35,195 nucleotides of DNA from Armatimonadota bacterium (GTDB taxonomy: Bacteria; Armatimonadota; Fimbriimonadia; Fimbriimonadales; Fimbriimonadaceae). The translations under genes and the position numbers were made by a program. The stretch is from contig JAFDWT010000076.1 in assembly GCA_018268335.1 (NCBI GenBank), positions 9,650-44,844 of the forward strand, given 5' to 3'. A model generated the notes under the pieces. That model saw only the letters and a program-made list of their open reading frames with translations, did no database searches and was not told where the DNA came from. Below are positions 8,019 through 16,108 of the stretch, piece by piece (positions within the stretch are counted from its first letter, which is position 1; each line of letters starts with the position of its first letter).

Positions 8019-8504
8019 ATGGACATCAAGGACGCCCTGAAAGGTCAGTACCTCGCTGCGTTCCGCATGCTTCGCGAATGTGTTACCGTCTGCCCGCCCG
8101 AGATGTGGCTGTCGGGCCAGCCGCCGCGCGAGTTCTGGAAGATCGCCTATCACGCGGTGTTCTACGGCCACCTGTATATGGGGCAGGGAGTGGATGTGTT
8201 CAAACCTTTCCGGTTGCATGAAGATGCCGCACATGACCTCCATAAAGAACACGAATCACCTGCCAAGCCATTGGCTCAAGAAGAAGTTTTGGAATACATC
8301 GACGAGGTCATGGCGTCAATCAACTCCACCGTCGACGGGCTCGACCTGGACACCGAAGATCCCGGTTTTCCGTGGTACAAGAACATCAACAAGTTGGAGC
8401 ACGAGGTTCTCAGCATCCGGCACATCCAAGGACACGTCGGCCAGTTGTCCGAGCTTCTGATGGCCAAGGGGATCGACACCAGCTGGATTTCCCGCCGGGC
8501 CTGA
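8019..8504 (+). CDS. DinB-like four-helix protein
   Basis: A 161-residue protein of the DinB/YfiT superfamily, metal-binding four-helix bundles that include bacillithiol- and mycothiol-dependent transferases; no substrate is evident. Probable metal ligands are the His of WKIAYHAVFYGH and the His pair of SIRHIQGHVGQL near the C-terminus. ATG 8019 begins MDIKDALKGQYLAAFRML, a normal first helix; the open frame continues upstream only by chance. The gene ends 6 bp before the convergent DUF2142 gene. It is one of three divergent DinB-like genes in this window. Confidence 0.75.
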   Translation: MDIKDALKGQYLAAFRMLRECVTVCPPEMWLSGQPPREFWKIAYHAVFYGHLYMGQGVDVFKPFRLHEDAAHDLHKEHESPAKPLAQEEVLEYIDEVMASINSTVDGLDLDTEDPGFPWYKNINKLEHEVLSIRHIQGHVGQLSELLMAKGIDTSWISRRA

Positions 8505-8509
8505 CACCG

Positions 8510-9886
8510 TCATCCGAAGTATCGCAGTTGCAGCGTCTGCTCCAGAACGAACAAGCTGACAACGGGTGCCAGGACGACGATCGTGTGGAAGGCCGCCTGG
8601 AGGCGGCGGTCAGGTTCCCACGTTCCTTTTCCAGCAAAGGCGAGCGGCAGCAACATCAGGATCGGCAAGAAGTACCGGCCCTGCAGGCCTTCGACAGTGT
8701 TGGCTCCAATGGGCGTCCATACCAAATACAGGCCCACCCCGATCAAAAAGGCAATGACCGAAGCCAACCCGAAATAGCCCACCAGCCTTCGCCAATCAGG
8801 AGGTGCCGAGAAGACCGCAATCCAGCCAGCGGTGGCAGCAAGGACGACCAGCGCGAAAGGGAAGAACCAACCCGGCATGGGAGTGTCCATCGAACCGAGC
8901 GACCCGACCAGCTCGATCACCAGGCCCTTGCCCTGTGTCGCCAGCGTCCTGGCCATGGCGGTCACAAAGATCGCCGGGTGGTGGGCGACAATGGCGGCTT
9001 GTGCCGAGGGGTCCAAGACCACGTCGGACCGCACCAGCGGCGTCTGGACAGTCACCGCCATCGCTCCGTGCCAAACAAACGCCGCCATTAGCAAGAGGCT
9101 GACCACAGTCAACTTGACCTTGAGCTTGGTGACCGGTGCGAAAAACAGACCAAGGGCGAACAGGGCATATGGCGCTTTGGCCATGGCGACAAGGAGCAAG
9201 GCGATGCTGGTGACGACGGCCTCCGCCCGACTCCAACCACGGCCTTCCTGCGAACACCGCCCCAAGACCGCGGCGACCAAAGCCGTCAGGGCGACAATCA
9301 TCCCGTCTTGCGTCACGGTAGCCGTCAGGAAGACAGGCTTGGGCATCAAGAGAAACGTGAACAGGTAAGGCGCCGCTCGACCTGCGATGCCCAAAGCCAC
9401 CGCACCGATGGCGACGCACACGACCGCGTTCGCCAGACGGGCCATGGCTAGAGTCTTGATGACCGAAGCTCCAGCCGCCTTGCCCGCCGCCACCGCCAAT
9501 GTCTGCGGCAGATAGAGGGTGGGCGGATAAACGGCGGAGTTGGGGAAAGGCTCTTGGTCGGTCGCCGTGCCCCAGGCCACCGACTCGGCCTGGGCCATCA
9601 TGGCGCTGTCGACCTTGGCTTCCACGTGGCTGGGGATATGGGCGAACAGCTGGGCTGCTTGCGAGACCGTCGGTTCACACGTCCCACCTGCGACGAGAAC
9701 GCCGTTGACGTCGACTTTGTGTCCCACCCATTCGCCGAACAAGGTCAAGTTCGCCCGTTTGAAGTGATTAGGCTCGTCGGGCCCCATGAAGGGCGGCGTC
9801 TTCCAGATAGTGATCGCGGCGGCCAAGGCAGCGTAGACCACGTAGACGACCGCCAAAGCCCTTGGCGTCAGTTCAGCCAGTCTCAC
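8510..9886 (-). CDS. DUF2142 multi-pass membrane protein
   Basis: A 458-residue integral membrane protein with about ten hydrophobic segments. GPDEPNHFKRANL just after the first segment and GLQGRYFLPILMLLPLAF near the C-terminus are the signatures of DUF2142. The acidic pair after the first membrane helix resembles that of GT-C-fold glycosyltransferases, so a role in transferring sugars from a lipid carrier is possible but unproven. The start is GTG 9886; a TAATAT box ends 6 nt before it, so the mRNA may be leaderless. It stands alone between a DinB-like gene (convergent) and the DUF899 gene (same strand, 75 bp). Confidence 0.8.
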   Translation of the reverse strand: MRLAELTPRALAVVYVVYAALAAAITIWKTPPFMGPDEPNHFKRANLTLFGEWVGHKVDVNGVLVAGGTCEPTVSQAAQLFAHIPSHVEAKVDSAMMAQAESVAWGTATDQEPFPNSAVYPPTLYLPQTLAVAAGKAAGASVIKTLAMARLANAVVCVAIGAVALGIAGRAAPYLFTFLLMPKPVFLTATVTQDGMIVALTALVAAVLGRCSQEGRGWSRAEAVVTSIALLLVAMAKAPYALFALGLFFAPVTKLKVKLTVVSLLLMAAFVWHGAMAVTVQTPLVRSDVVLDPSAQAAIVAHHPAIFVTAMARTLATQGKGLVIELVGSLGSMDTPMPGWFFPFALVVLAATAGWIAVFSAPPDWRRLVGYFGLASVIAFLIGVGLYLVWTPIGANTVEGLQGRYFLPILMLLPLAFAGKGTWEPDRRLQAAFHTIVVLAPVVSLFVLEQTLQLRYFG

Positions 9887-9892
9887 AAGGAG

Positions 9893-9898
9893 ATATTA
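9893..9898 (-). promoter_or_regulatory. -10 box of a likely leaderless promoter (DUF2142 gene)
   Basis: TAATAT on the minus strand, with 6 nt between it and the GTG at 9886. Confidence 0.5.
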
Positions 9899-9961
9899 AC
9901 TTCTCATCTCAGCAATTGCGATCCTTGCGCTGATCCTTAACAGCTTTTTCATACTGGAGAC

Positions 9962-10690
9962 CTAACCGTAGGTCGGCCTTTGCGGCCAGCCGGGAGGCGA
10001 GTCTTCAAAGTCTTCTTGCCGTCCGTAAGGCGTGATGTCCAGCAGGGCACTGGAATGGACCAAGTTCTCTGTTCCTCGTTGAAAGGTCGAATAGGTGTGA
10101 TAGACCTCCTCGCCCATCCGCAAGAAAGCACTGACACCAGGAAGCTCCGTAGGCTTCTCCACCTTCGACAACCATGGTGACTCTGCGGTGCTCTTGTAGT
10201 TGTATTCCTTGGAACCACGAGCAGGGTCGAAAGTGACGCCAAAGTCAAAATTGAAGTCGCAGCCTTGGGAGGAGTACCATGGCCAGTTCCAGCCTCTCAA
10301 ATCCCGATAGGCTGCAAGCTTTTCGAAGGGAGCGATCGAGACAATGACAAACCTCACGTCACGTGATTCGAGTGACGACAAATCAGCCAGTGCGTCCACA
10401 AAACTCGTGCATCCGGGACAGCCCTTTTCCCACTCAGGCTCAAACATGAAGTGCTGGACGATCAGTTGTGTCTTTCCATCGAAAAGTTGAAACAGGGTAT
10501 GCGCGCCAGTCGCGTCGTGGAAGACATAGTCTTTGTCCACTTTGACCATCGGCAATCGTCGGCGCATGGCGTTGATCCTGTCGTACTCTTTGGTGTGGGC
10601 CTTTTCCGCTGCCAACAGTTCACGCCGGGCGGCCAGCCACTCTTCGCGGGTTGCTACCGGCGGGTGAGCAGATATCGAAGCATTGTCCAT
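9962..10690 (-). CDS. DUF899 thioredoxin-like protein
   Basis: A 242-residue protein of the DUF899 family, thioredoxin-fold proteins of unknown function. Landmarks are TREEWLAARRELLAAEKAHT at the N-terminus, VKVDKDYVF, LIVQHFMFEPEW, the CPGC pair in GCPGCTSFVD, and GWNWPWYSSQGCDFNFDFG. The CPGC motif resembles a redox-active site. ATG 10690 was preferred over ATG 10702 because a TTGACA (10730-10725) and an AAACAT (10706-10701) box with 18-bp spacing would start transcription between the two. It is divergent from the GMC operon. Confidence 0.85.
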   Translation of the reverse strand: MDNASISAHPPVATREEWLAARRELLAAEKAHTKEYDRINAMRRRLPMVKVDKDYVFHDATGAHTLFQLFDGKTQLIVQHFMFEPEWEKGCPGCTSFVDALADLSSLESRDVRFVIVSIAPFEKLAAYRDLRGWNWPWYSSQGCDFNFDFGVTFDPARGSKEYNYKSTAESPWLSKVEKPTELPGVSAFLRMGEEVYHTYSTFQRGTENLVHSSALLDITPYGRQEDFEDSPPGWPQRPTYG

Positions 10691-10790
10691 TGGTCCACCC
10701 ATGTTTTCTCGTTGCGGTCAGCGCTGTCAAGTCGCTGGCTGCGTCCGCCCAGCCCGGAGCCTTCGACTTGGCAACATTTTTCCATCTACA

Positions 10791-10802
10791 AGTGGGCCCA
10801 CT
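10791..10802. repeat. 12-bp perfect palindrome
   Basis: AGTGGGCCCACT lies in the 175-bp divergent gap between the DUF899 and GMC-subunit genes. It could be a regulator site, but there is only one copy and no regulator gene beside it. Confidence 0.3.
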
Positions 10803-10865
10803 GGAGGAGACCGCCTAGTCACACGACGTCACGGCTACGGTATCAACCTGCTGCTTGCCAGCATA

Positions 10866-11177
10866 ATGATGGTTCGGCTGGTTGAACCAATGGTGGACCG
10901 ACGAAAACTAGCTCTTGCCATGGACTGGGTGGTGCCCTCGGACGACTCGTCAGGGGCTGGGACGGACGCATGCGTGCAAGAGGTGCTGGCCATAGTGACC
11001 GAGCAGGGTCGGGAGGACGACTTTGCTGCCAATCTGGAAAGCCTGGAAGAAGGGCACCTTTCAGACCAGGACAATGCCTTTGCCCAGTGTTTTATCGAGC
11101 TTGTCCGCGACGTCTATTACAGCCTTCCCGGCAGTGGGGCCTGGTCGGACATCGGGTTCAAGGTGACCGACCCGTGA
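10866..11177 (+). CDS. Gluconate 2-dehydrogenase subunit 3-like small subunit
   Basis: A protein of about 103 residues that fits the small partner subunit found next to some GMC dehydrogenases (gluconate 2-dehydrogenase subunit 3 type). The clue is its C-terminal half, CFIELVRDVYYSLPGSGAWSDIGFKV, together with the immediately following GMC gene that it overlaps by GTGA. No export signal is visible if translation starts at 10866; ATG 10869 and ATG 10890 are alternatives. Small-subunit identity rests mostly on context and the YYS...W..IGF pattern. Confidence 0.6.
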   Translation: MMVRLVEPMVDRRKLALAMDWVVPSDDSSGAGTDACVQEVLAIVTEQGREDDFAANLESLEEGHLSDQDNAFAQCFIELVRDVYYSLPGSGAWSDIGFKVTDP

Positions 11178-12784
11178 GTGACTTCGACGTCGTCGTCATC
11201 GGCAGCGGGGCCGGAGGCGGCGTGGCCGCCTGGGCCTTTGCCGAGCAAGGGAAGCGCGTGCTGGTCGTCGACCGCGGCAAGGATTACCCGCCAGGTTGGG
11301 TCGGCCGCGACCTGCTCCGCAACCACCGCTTCAGCCGCTACGGCCACAACACCGGACCCGAAATTGAGGGCAATCCGCGCGTCTTCGTCGCGCCCGACGG
11401 GACTGAGACTGTGGTCAAGCCCCACGACGGCGGCTACCAGAACAACGCGATGGCCGTCGGCGGCGGCACGCGGGTATATGGCGCCCAGGCCTGGCGCTTC
11501 CACCCCTTGGACTTCCAGATGGCGACGACATACGGCGTTCCAGAAGGCAGCTCCCTGGCCGACTGGCCGTTCGATTACGCCGAGCTCGCGCCGTACTACG
11601 AGGAGATCGAATGGGAAATGGGCGTGAGCGGCAGCCCACCAGCTTCGAATATGCCCGTGAGGCGCGACTACCCGATGGAGCCGCTCCCCGCGACCTACCG
11701 CACTGGCCCGCTCTCCAAGGCGGCGACAGAGAAGGGCTGGGCCCACCAGCGGGTGCCACTCCTCATCAATTCTCGCCGCTATGGCGGGCGAGGAGCCTGC
11801 ATCGGCGGGCAGACGTGCGTCGGCTTTGGCTGCGTGATGGAAGCCAAGGCCGGAACGCAGAACACGGTCCTCCCCAAGATGCTCGCCCACCCCGGCTGCG
11901 ACCTGTGGGCTGAGACTCGAGTGACCCGACTGCTGACCGACAGTGGCGGCCGCGTGACGGGTGTGCAAGTCATCCGCGACGGTCAAATGCAGGAAGTGAT
12001 GGCCGACGTCGTCGTCTTTGCCCTTGGCGCGATCGAGACGCCGCGCCTCCTGCTCCAGACACAAACGGCTCGGGAGCCACATGGCATTGGCAACAACGGC
12101 GACTGGGTCGGGCGCAACCTGCAGGGGCACTTCTATCCCGGTGCGCTCGGCGTCTTCGACAACCTGGTCGCCGACCTGGTCGGCCCCGGTCCGACCGTCG
12201 CCATCACCGAGTTCAACCACGGCAACCATGGGATCGTCGGCGGCGGCATGCTGGCCGACGACTTCATTTCGCTCCCCGCCGCCTTTGCCCGCGACGCTCC
12301 GGCGCAAGTGCCGCGCTTTGGTGCCGGACTCAAAGAGTGGATGCGAGAGAACTACCGGCGGTCGTTCCATATCTTTGGCCCGACTCAGGACATCCCGAAC
12401 CCCGAGTGCCGCGTCACCCTCTCGGCCACGGTGCGAGACAGCATCGGTCTGCCGGTCGCCCAATTGCAAGGGACGACTCACCCGGAGACCGTCCGCACCG
12501 CCCTCTTCATGCGCGACCGGGCGGTGGAGTGGCTCCAGGCCACCGGCGCGCGCGAGGTCCATCCGCGCCCAGTCGGGCTGGGAATGAGCGCCGGCCAGCA
12601 CCAGGCGGGGACCTGCCGCATGGCGGCGCGCCCCGAAGACGGGGTAGTCGACCACCAAGGCCGCGTCTGGGGGCACGACAACCTCCTCGTCTGCGACGCC
12701 AGCGTCCACGTCACCAACGGCGGCTTTAACCCGGTGCTGACCGTCATGGCGACGGCCCTGCGCTCGGCGCGGCTGTTCAGCTAA
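11174..12784 (+). CDS. GMC-family FAD-dependent oxidoreductase
   Basis: A 536-residue flavin oxidoreductase of the glucose-methanol-choline family, probably an alcohol or sugar dehydrogenase. The dinucleotide-binding motif VVIGSGAGGGVAAW sits at residues 6-19. VGGGTRVYGAQAWRF contacts FAD, and the C-terminus has HQAGTCRM, DASVHVTNGGFNPVLTVMA, the substrate-pocket signature. A Cys group (ACIGGQTCVGFGC) is like that of GMC proteins paired with gluconate-dehydrogenase-type small subunits. The GTG start at 11174 overlaps the stop of the small-subunit gene (GTGA), so they are translated together. The electron acceptor is unknown; no cytochrome is adjacent. Confidence 0.9.
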   Translation: MSDFDVVVIGSGAGGGVAAWAFAEQGKRVLVVDRGKDYPPGWVGRDLLRNHRFSRYGHNTGPEIEGNPRVFVAPDGTETVVKPHDGGYQNNAMAVGGGTRVYGAQAWRFHPLDFQMATTYGVPEGSSLADWPFDYAELAPYYEEIEWEMGVSGSPPASNMPVRRDYPMEPLPATYRTGPLSKAATEKGWAHQRVPLLINSRRYGGRGACIGGQTCVGFGCVMEAKAGTQNTVLPKMLAHPGCDLWAETRVTRLLTDSGGRVTGVQVIRDGQMQEVMADVVVFALGAIETPRLLLQTQTAREPHGIGNNGDWVGRNLQGHFYPGALGVFDNLVADLVGPGPTVAITEFNHGNHGIVGGGMLADDFISLPAAFARDAPAQVPRFGAGLKEWMRENYRRSFHIFGPTQDIPNPECRVTLSATVRDSIGLPVAQLQGTTHPETVRTALFMRDRAVEWLQATGAREVHPRPVGLGMSAGQHQAGTCRMAARPEDGVVDHQGRVWGHDNLLVCDASVHVTNGGFNPVLTVMATALRSARLFS

Positions 12785-12790
12785 ACGGGA

Positions 12791-12822
12791 GGCATTGGAT
12801 AGAGCGAAGCGGTTCCAGTGCC
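12791..12822 (-). repeat. 32-bp dispersed hairpin repeat, copy A
   Basis: Read on the minus strand it begins GGCACTGGAACC and ends CTATCCAATGCC, an 8-bp stem with one mismatch around a 16-nt loop that includes CGCTTCGC. Copies B (19955-19986) and C (33452-33483) are nearly identical. It lies 6 bp after the GMC stop. Confidence 0.85.
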
Positions 12823-12847
12823 GTGTGGAGCGCGGTGGCTCCGACAC
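12823..12847 (+). terminator. Possible hairpin terminator after the GMC gene
   Basis: The segments GTGTGGAGC and GCTCCGACAC pair, with a one-base bulge, around a 6-nt loop; CGCTTTGT follows. There is no long T-run, so this is only a candidate. Confidence 0.35.
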
Positions 12848-12890
12848 CGCTTTGTCCGGCGCGGGTATGACGCGCAAGTTCGAAGTCTCA

Positions 12891-12939
12891 TGTCTCGTTG
12901 ACCACCGGGTCAAGCGAGACACTCCAGTGTCGAAAGGAG
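12891..12939 (+). promoter_or_regulatory. Structured leader with overlapping hairpins before a DinB-like gene
   Basis: The first hairpin pairs TGTCTCG-TTGACC (12891-12903) with GGTCAA-G-CGAGACA (12908-12921), 13 bp with one bulge. The second pairs GACACT (12918-12923) with AGTGTC (12926-12931). They share bases 12918-12921, so only one can form at a time. The second is directly followed by the ribosome-binding sequence AAAGGAGG (12933-12940 approximately), 15 nt before ATG 12955. This could be a regulatory switch, or simply a decayed repeat. Confidence 0.45.
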
Positions 12940-12954
12940 GGTGCCTCGGACAAA

Positions 12955-13530
12955 ATGACAGGCATGTCAGACGCCCTGCCCGATTTTGATCATCTGCGGA
13001 ACGAACTCGAAGTCTTCGAACTCATGATCCCCGGCTATGTCGGCAGCATCTTGCGGGCGGCGCGGCTGGTGCCCGACGACAAGTGGAACTGGAGCTTCGT
13101 CGACGAGACGCCGACACCGCGCGAGACGGTCGAGCACACCTTCGCCTGGCTGTGGTGCGACCGCCAGCAAATGACCGTCCCCGACTGGAGCCAACACCAG
13201 CCCGTGCCAAACCTTCCCGAAGACCGCCTGAGGATGATTGCCGTGCTGGAAGAGGAGGCTATGGCTTGGCGCAGTTTGATCCGGAGTTTGCAGCCTAGTC
13301 AATTGGATGAGGAGCTCCCTTGCTGGGACGGCGAGACACGTCTGCGGAGGTCGTATCTGTTCCACATGGGGCAGAACGTGGTCTACAAGGCCGGTCAAAT
13401 GTGGGTGCTCGCCTTCGGTTTGGGGCTGGATGGTGCCGGGCTGTACAAGGCCCCGTTTCCAGACGAGTACTATCCCTTCGGCAAAGTCAGAACCTGGCCC
13501 GCCCCACGCAACCCTGCCTCCAGCCCCTAG
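12955..13530 (+). CDS. DinB-like protein (second copy type)
   Basis: A 191-residue protein that looks like a diverged DinB superfamily member: RETVEHTFAWLWCDR holds the first possible metal His, and LFHMGQNVVYKAGQMWVLAFGLG at the C-terminus corresponds to the last helix, with one His where many members have two. Metal binding may therefore differ. Starts at ATG 12955 and ATG 12964 are both possible; AAAGGAGG sits at an unusually long 15-nt spacing to the first. The last four bases, CTAG, are shared with the stop codon of the convergent GNAT gene. Confidence 0.6.
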   Translation: MTGMSDALPDFDHLRNELEVFELMIPGYVGSILRAARLVPDDKWNWSFVDETPTPRETVEHTFAWLWCDRQQMTVPDWSQHQPVPNLPEDRLRMIAVLEEEAMAWRSLIRSLQPSQLDEELPCWDGETRLRRSYLFHMGQNVVYKAGQMWVLAFGLGLDGAGLYKAPFPDEYYPFGKVRTWPAPRNPASSP

Positions 13531-14462
13531 CCTCCAGCCTCTAGCTGCAGCGCCATGCTATGCACCGCCTGGCCGCGGACAAAGCCCAGCTTGGTGTTGA
13601 CCGCCAACATGGGCGCGTTGCGGGTGTCGTTGTCGGTCATCAACTTGGAGTAGCCCTGACCTTTCAGAGCACTAATGCACGCGACCTTCAGGGCCAATGC
13701 CAGGCCCTGGCCTCGGTGCTCGCGGCGGACGCCGGTCAGCCACTGCTCGGCTACTCCGGTGTCTTCGGTCCGGAAGCACCCGGTGAATCCGACCACGGTG
13801 TCGCCCACCAGAGCCAAAGGGGTCGCCAACGGCAGCAAGTCTTTGTTGCCGGCGATGTGCTCGTCGAAGAACTCGAAAGAGATCGGCGTCGGCGGCTCGG
13901 AGCGCGGGGTGTCCAGGCGGATGACCGAGAAGGCGTCGTGCATGGCCCGGCGCACTTCGGGTGAATCGACCTCGGCCAGCATGCCGATGCGGACACCACG
14001 TGGCAAGGCGACTTCTGGCCAGGAGAACGAGGCTAGATCGAGCGTCGAGGCGAAGTCGGTCTTGGTCACCTCAAAGCCTCTGGTCCGGGCGAAAGCAAGT
14101 GACCCAGCGTCGTCTTCCCGCACCTGGACCCGCATACTGAGACCGTCCAAAGCGCGTGCTTGGTCGAGGGCAGCCTGAAAGAGCGCGCCACCGATCCCTC
14201 GGCGGCGGTGGGACGCTGGCACGCTAAGGTGGAGCATGAACTTCTGCGGGTGATAGGCTCCGGCGTCGTTCTGCAGATCGACCCAACCCACCACTTCACC
14301 CTCTGACTCTGCCACGGTGAAGCGGTGGGCCAGATGTGGCGGCAGGGTCGCGAAGTCGTCGACGAACTGCTCGACCGAGACCTTGTAGAGGACCGGGTCG
14401 GCGTTGTGGATGGCGACGACCTGTTCCAGGTCGGCCAGTTCGAGGGCGCGCAGGCGGACCAT
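13527..14462 (-). CDS. Tandem GNAT acetyltransferase
   Basis: A 311-residue protein with two GNAT folds in a row, an arrangement like mycothiol synthase and other double-GNAT enzymes. Domain 1 (about 1-150) has the acetyl-CoA loop HRRRGIGGALF, domain 2 (about 155-311) has REHRGQGLALALK and a normal C-terminal NTKLGF motif. Both pyrophosphate-binding loops look intact. Acceptor substrate unknown. The ATG at 14462 has a TAGAAT box 9 nt upstream and no Shine-Dalgarno. It is divergent from the gamma-glutamyltransferase gene across only 36 bp. Confidence 0.85.
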   Translation of the reverse strand: MVRLRALELADLEQVVAIHNADPVLYKVSVEQFVDDFATLPPHLAHRFTVAESEGEVVGWVDLQNDAGAYHPQKFMLHLSVPASHRRRGIGGALFQAALDQARALDGLSMRVQVREDDAGSLAFARTRGFEVTKTDFASTLDLASFSWPEVALPRGVRIGMLAEVDSPEVRRAMHDAFSVIRLDTPRSEPPTPISFEFFDEHIAGNKDLLPLATPLALVGDTVVGFTGCFRTEDTGVAEQWLTGVRREHRGQGLALALKVACISALKGQGYSKLMTDNDTRNAPMLAVNTKLGFVRGQAVHSMALQLEAGG

Positions 14463-14471
14463 GGCACACAG

Positions 14472-14477
14472 ATTCTA
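14472..14477 (-). promoter_or_regulatory. -10 box of a short-leader promoter (GNAT gene)
   Basis: TAGAAT on the minus strand, 9 nt before ATG 14462; leader length would be zero to three bases. Confidence 0.45.
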
Positions 14478-14498
14478 GACCGGTGGCAAACTGTGCGG

Positions 14499-16070
14499 GT
14501 GACTCGTGAGTACCCTGCCTATCGCCGACCGGTCTATGCCCGCAACGTCGTGGCGACGTCGCAGCCGCTGGCCTCACAGGCCGGGCTCAGAATGCTCCTG
14601 CAGGGCGGCAACGCGGCGGACGCGGCAGTGGCGACGGCGATCGCGCTGACGGTGGTGGAGCCCACGTCCAACGGCATCGGAAGCGACGCGTTCGCGATCC
14701 TGTGGGACGGACAGGCCCTGCATGGCCTCAACGCCTCGGGACGTTCTCCCGCCGGTTGGACGGCTGATCGGTACGCCCACTTGACCGAGATGCCGCGACG
14801 CGGGTGGGACGCGGTGACGGTACCGGGGGCCGTGTCGGCTTGGGTCGAGGTCTCGCGCCGGTTCGGTCGGCTGCCGTTTGCGAAGCTGTTCGAGCCAGCT
14901 GTCTCGTATGCGCGCGACGGGTATCCCGTCACGCCGATCATCGGCACCAGCTGGGCACGGGCGGCCGAGGTGCTGCACGACCAGCCGGGGTTCGCCGAGG
15001 CCTTCATGCCGGTGCCCGGGATTGGGCAGGTGTTCCGGGCTCCGGCGATGGCCGACACCCTGGAGCGGATCGCCGAGACTGGCGGAGAGGCGTTCTATCG
15101 CGGAGACTTGGCAGAGAAGATCGTCGCCTTCTCCGACCAGTGTGGCGGCGTGATGTCGCGGGAGGATTTGGCCTCGCACCAAGCGGACTGGGTGGGGACG
15201 GTCAGCGGAACCTTCTGCGGCCATGAGGTCCATGAGATCCCGCCGAACGGCCAGGGCATCTCGGCGCTGATGGCGCTGGGGATGCTGGACACATTGGGCG
15301 ACTTGAAGGACATCGACCCGGACGATCCCGCCAGCCTGCACCTGCAGGTCGAGGCGATGAAGGTCGCGTTTGCCGACTTGCACCATCACGTGGCGGATAT
15401 CGACCACATGCAGGTGACTCCTGCGCAGTTGCTCGACCGAGATTACTTGCGGCAGCGCGCGGGGCTGATCGACCGTGGGCGTGCAGGGAACTTTGAGTAC
15501 GGCACGCCGGGCCCGGGAGGAACGGTCCTCCTGACGGCCGCCGACGCGGACGGGATGATGGTCAGCTTTATCCAATCGAACTACATGGGCTTCGGCTCGG
15601 GGGTCGTCGTGCCGGGGACGGGCATCAGCCTGCAAAACCGGGGCTGCGGCTTCCGGACGGCGCCGGGACACCCGAACTCCGTCGGTCCGCGCAAGAGGCC
15701 GTTCCACACGATCATTCCCGCCTTCGCCACGAAGGGCGGGGAGCCGGTGATGGCGTTCGGCATGATGGGCGGGCCTATGCAGGCGCAGGGGCATCTGCAA
15801 CTCGCTCTGCGGGTTTTGATGCATGGTCAGTCACCGCAATCGGCTAGCGACGCGCCACGGTGGCAGGTGATGGACGACGGGACACTGGCTGTCGAGGCGG
15901 CTGTAGGGGCAGAGAAGATCGCCGCCCTCCGCGCCTTCGGCCACCGGGTGACGGTCGAGGAGGGGAACGCCAACCAATCCTTCGGAGGCGCGCAGCTGGC
16001 CCTCAAGCGCGACGGCTTCTACGAAACTGGCTCAGACCACCGCAAAGACGGCTGCGCCGTGGGATTCTAG
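14499..16070 (+). CDS. Gamma-glutamyltransferase family protein (YwrD-like)
   Basis: A 523-residue Ntn-hydrolase of the gamma-glutamyltranspeptidase family, which cleaves itself before a Thr and then acts on gamma-glutamyl or related amide bonds. The large-subunit part has VVATSQPLASQAGLRML, GGNAADAAVATAIAL and EPTSNGIGSDAF. The processing site appears to be Thr342 in GGTVLLTAADADG, followed by SFIQSNYMGFGSGVVVPGTG and LQNRG, a pattern typical of the YwrD-like subgroup rather than of E. coli GGT. No signal peptide is visible, so it may be cytoplasmic. Start: GTG 14499 or GTG 14493; the open frame upstream of these runs through the divergent GNAT gene. Confidence 0.88.
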   Translation: MTREYPAYRRPVYARNVVATSQPLASQAGLRMLLQGGNAADAAVATAIALTVVEPTSNGIGSDAFAILWDGQALHGLNASGRSPAGWTADRYAHLTEMPRRGWDAVTVPGAVSAWVEVSRRFGRLPFAKLFEPAVSYARDGYPVTPIIGTSWARAAEVLHDQPGFAEAFMPVPGIGQVFRAPAMADTLERIAETGGEAFYRGDLAEKIVAFSDQCGGVMSREDLASHQADWVGTVSGTFCGHEVHEIPPNGQGISALMALGMLDTLGDLKDIDPDDPASLHLQVEAMKVAFADLHHHVADIDHMQVTPAQLLDRDYLRQRAGLIDRGRAGNFEYGTPGPGGTVLLTAADADGMMVSFIQSNYMGFGSGVVVPGTGISLQNRGCGFRTAPGHPNSVGPRKRPFHTIIPAFATKGGEPVMAFGMMGGPMQAQGHLQLALRVLMHGQSPQSASDAPRWQVMDDGTLAVEAAVGAEKIAALRAFGHRVTVEEGNANQSFGGAQLALKRDGFYETGSDHRKDGCAVGF

Positions 16071-16092
16071 GCGCGCTCTCGCAATCTTGTTG

Positions 16093-16098
16093 TAGAAT
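16093..16098 (+). promoter_or_regulatory. -10 box of a short-leader promoter (DUF5655 gene)
   Basis: TAGAAT, 10 nt before ATG 16109; no Shine-Dalgarno. Confidence 0.45.
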
Positions 16099-16108
16099 AT
16101 CGTCTACT

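Noticed and set aside
9896-9952. 18-codon minus-strand frame MKKLLRISARIAIAEMRS before the DUF2142 gene
   Set aside because: It begins with a signal-like MKKLL but has no ribosome binding site, and its stop overlaps the TAATAT promoter box of the next gene. A leader peptide is possible but unsupported.
11117-12922. Long open frame of about 600 codons on the minus strand opposite the GMC gene
   Set aside because: It has no family motifs and mirrors the GMC codons; GC-rich codon use produces such antisense frames. The same holds for long minus-strand frames at 14574-15824, 25597-27012, 30793-32055 and 32235-33485.
15519-15540. Apparent loss of the catalytic Thr in the gamma-glutamyltransferase
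   Set aside because: Compared with E. coli GGT the motif has TV instead of TT, but GGTV-type motifs followed by the same FGSGVVVPGTG stretch are, to my knowledge, normal in the YwrD-like subgroup, so Thr342 is the likely nucleophile.
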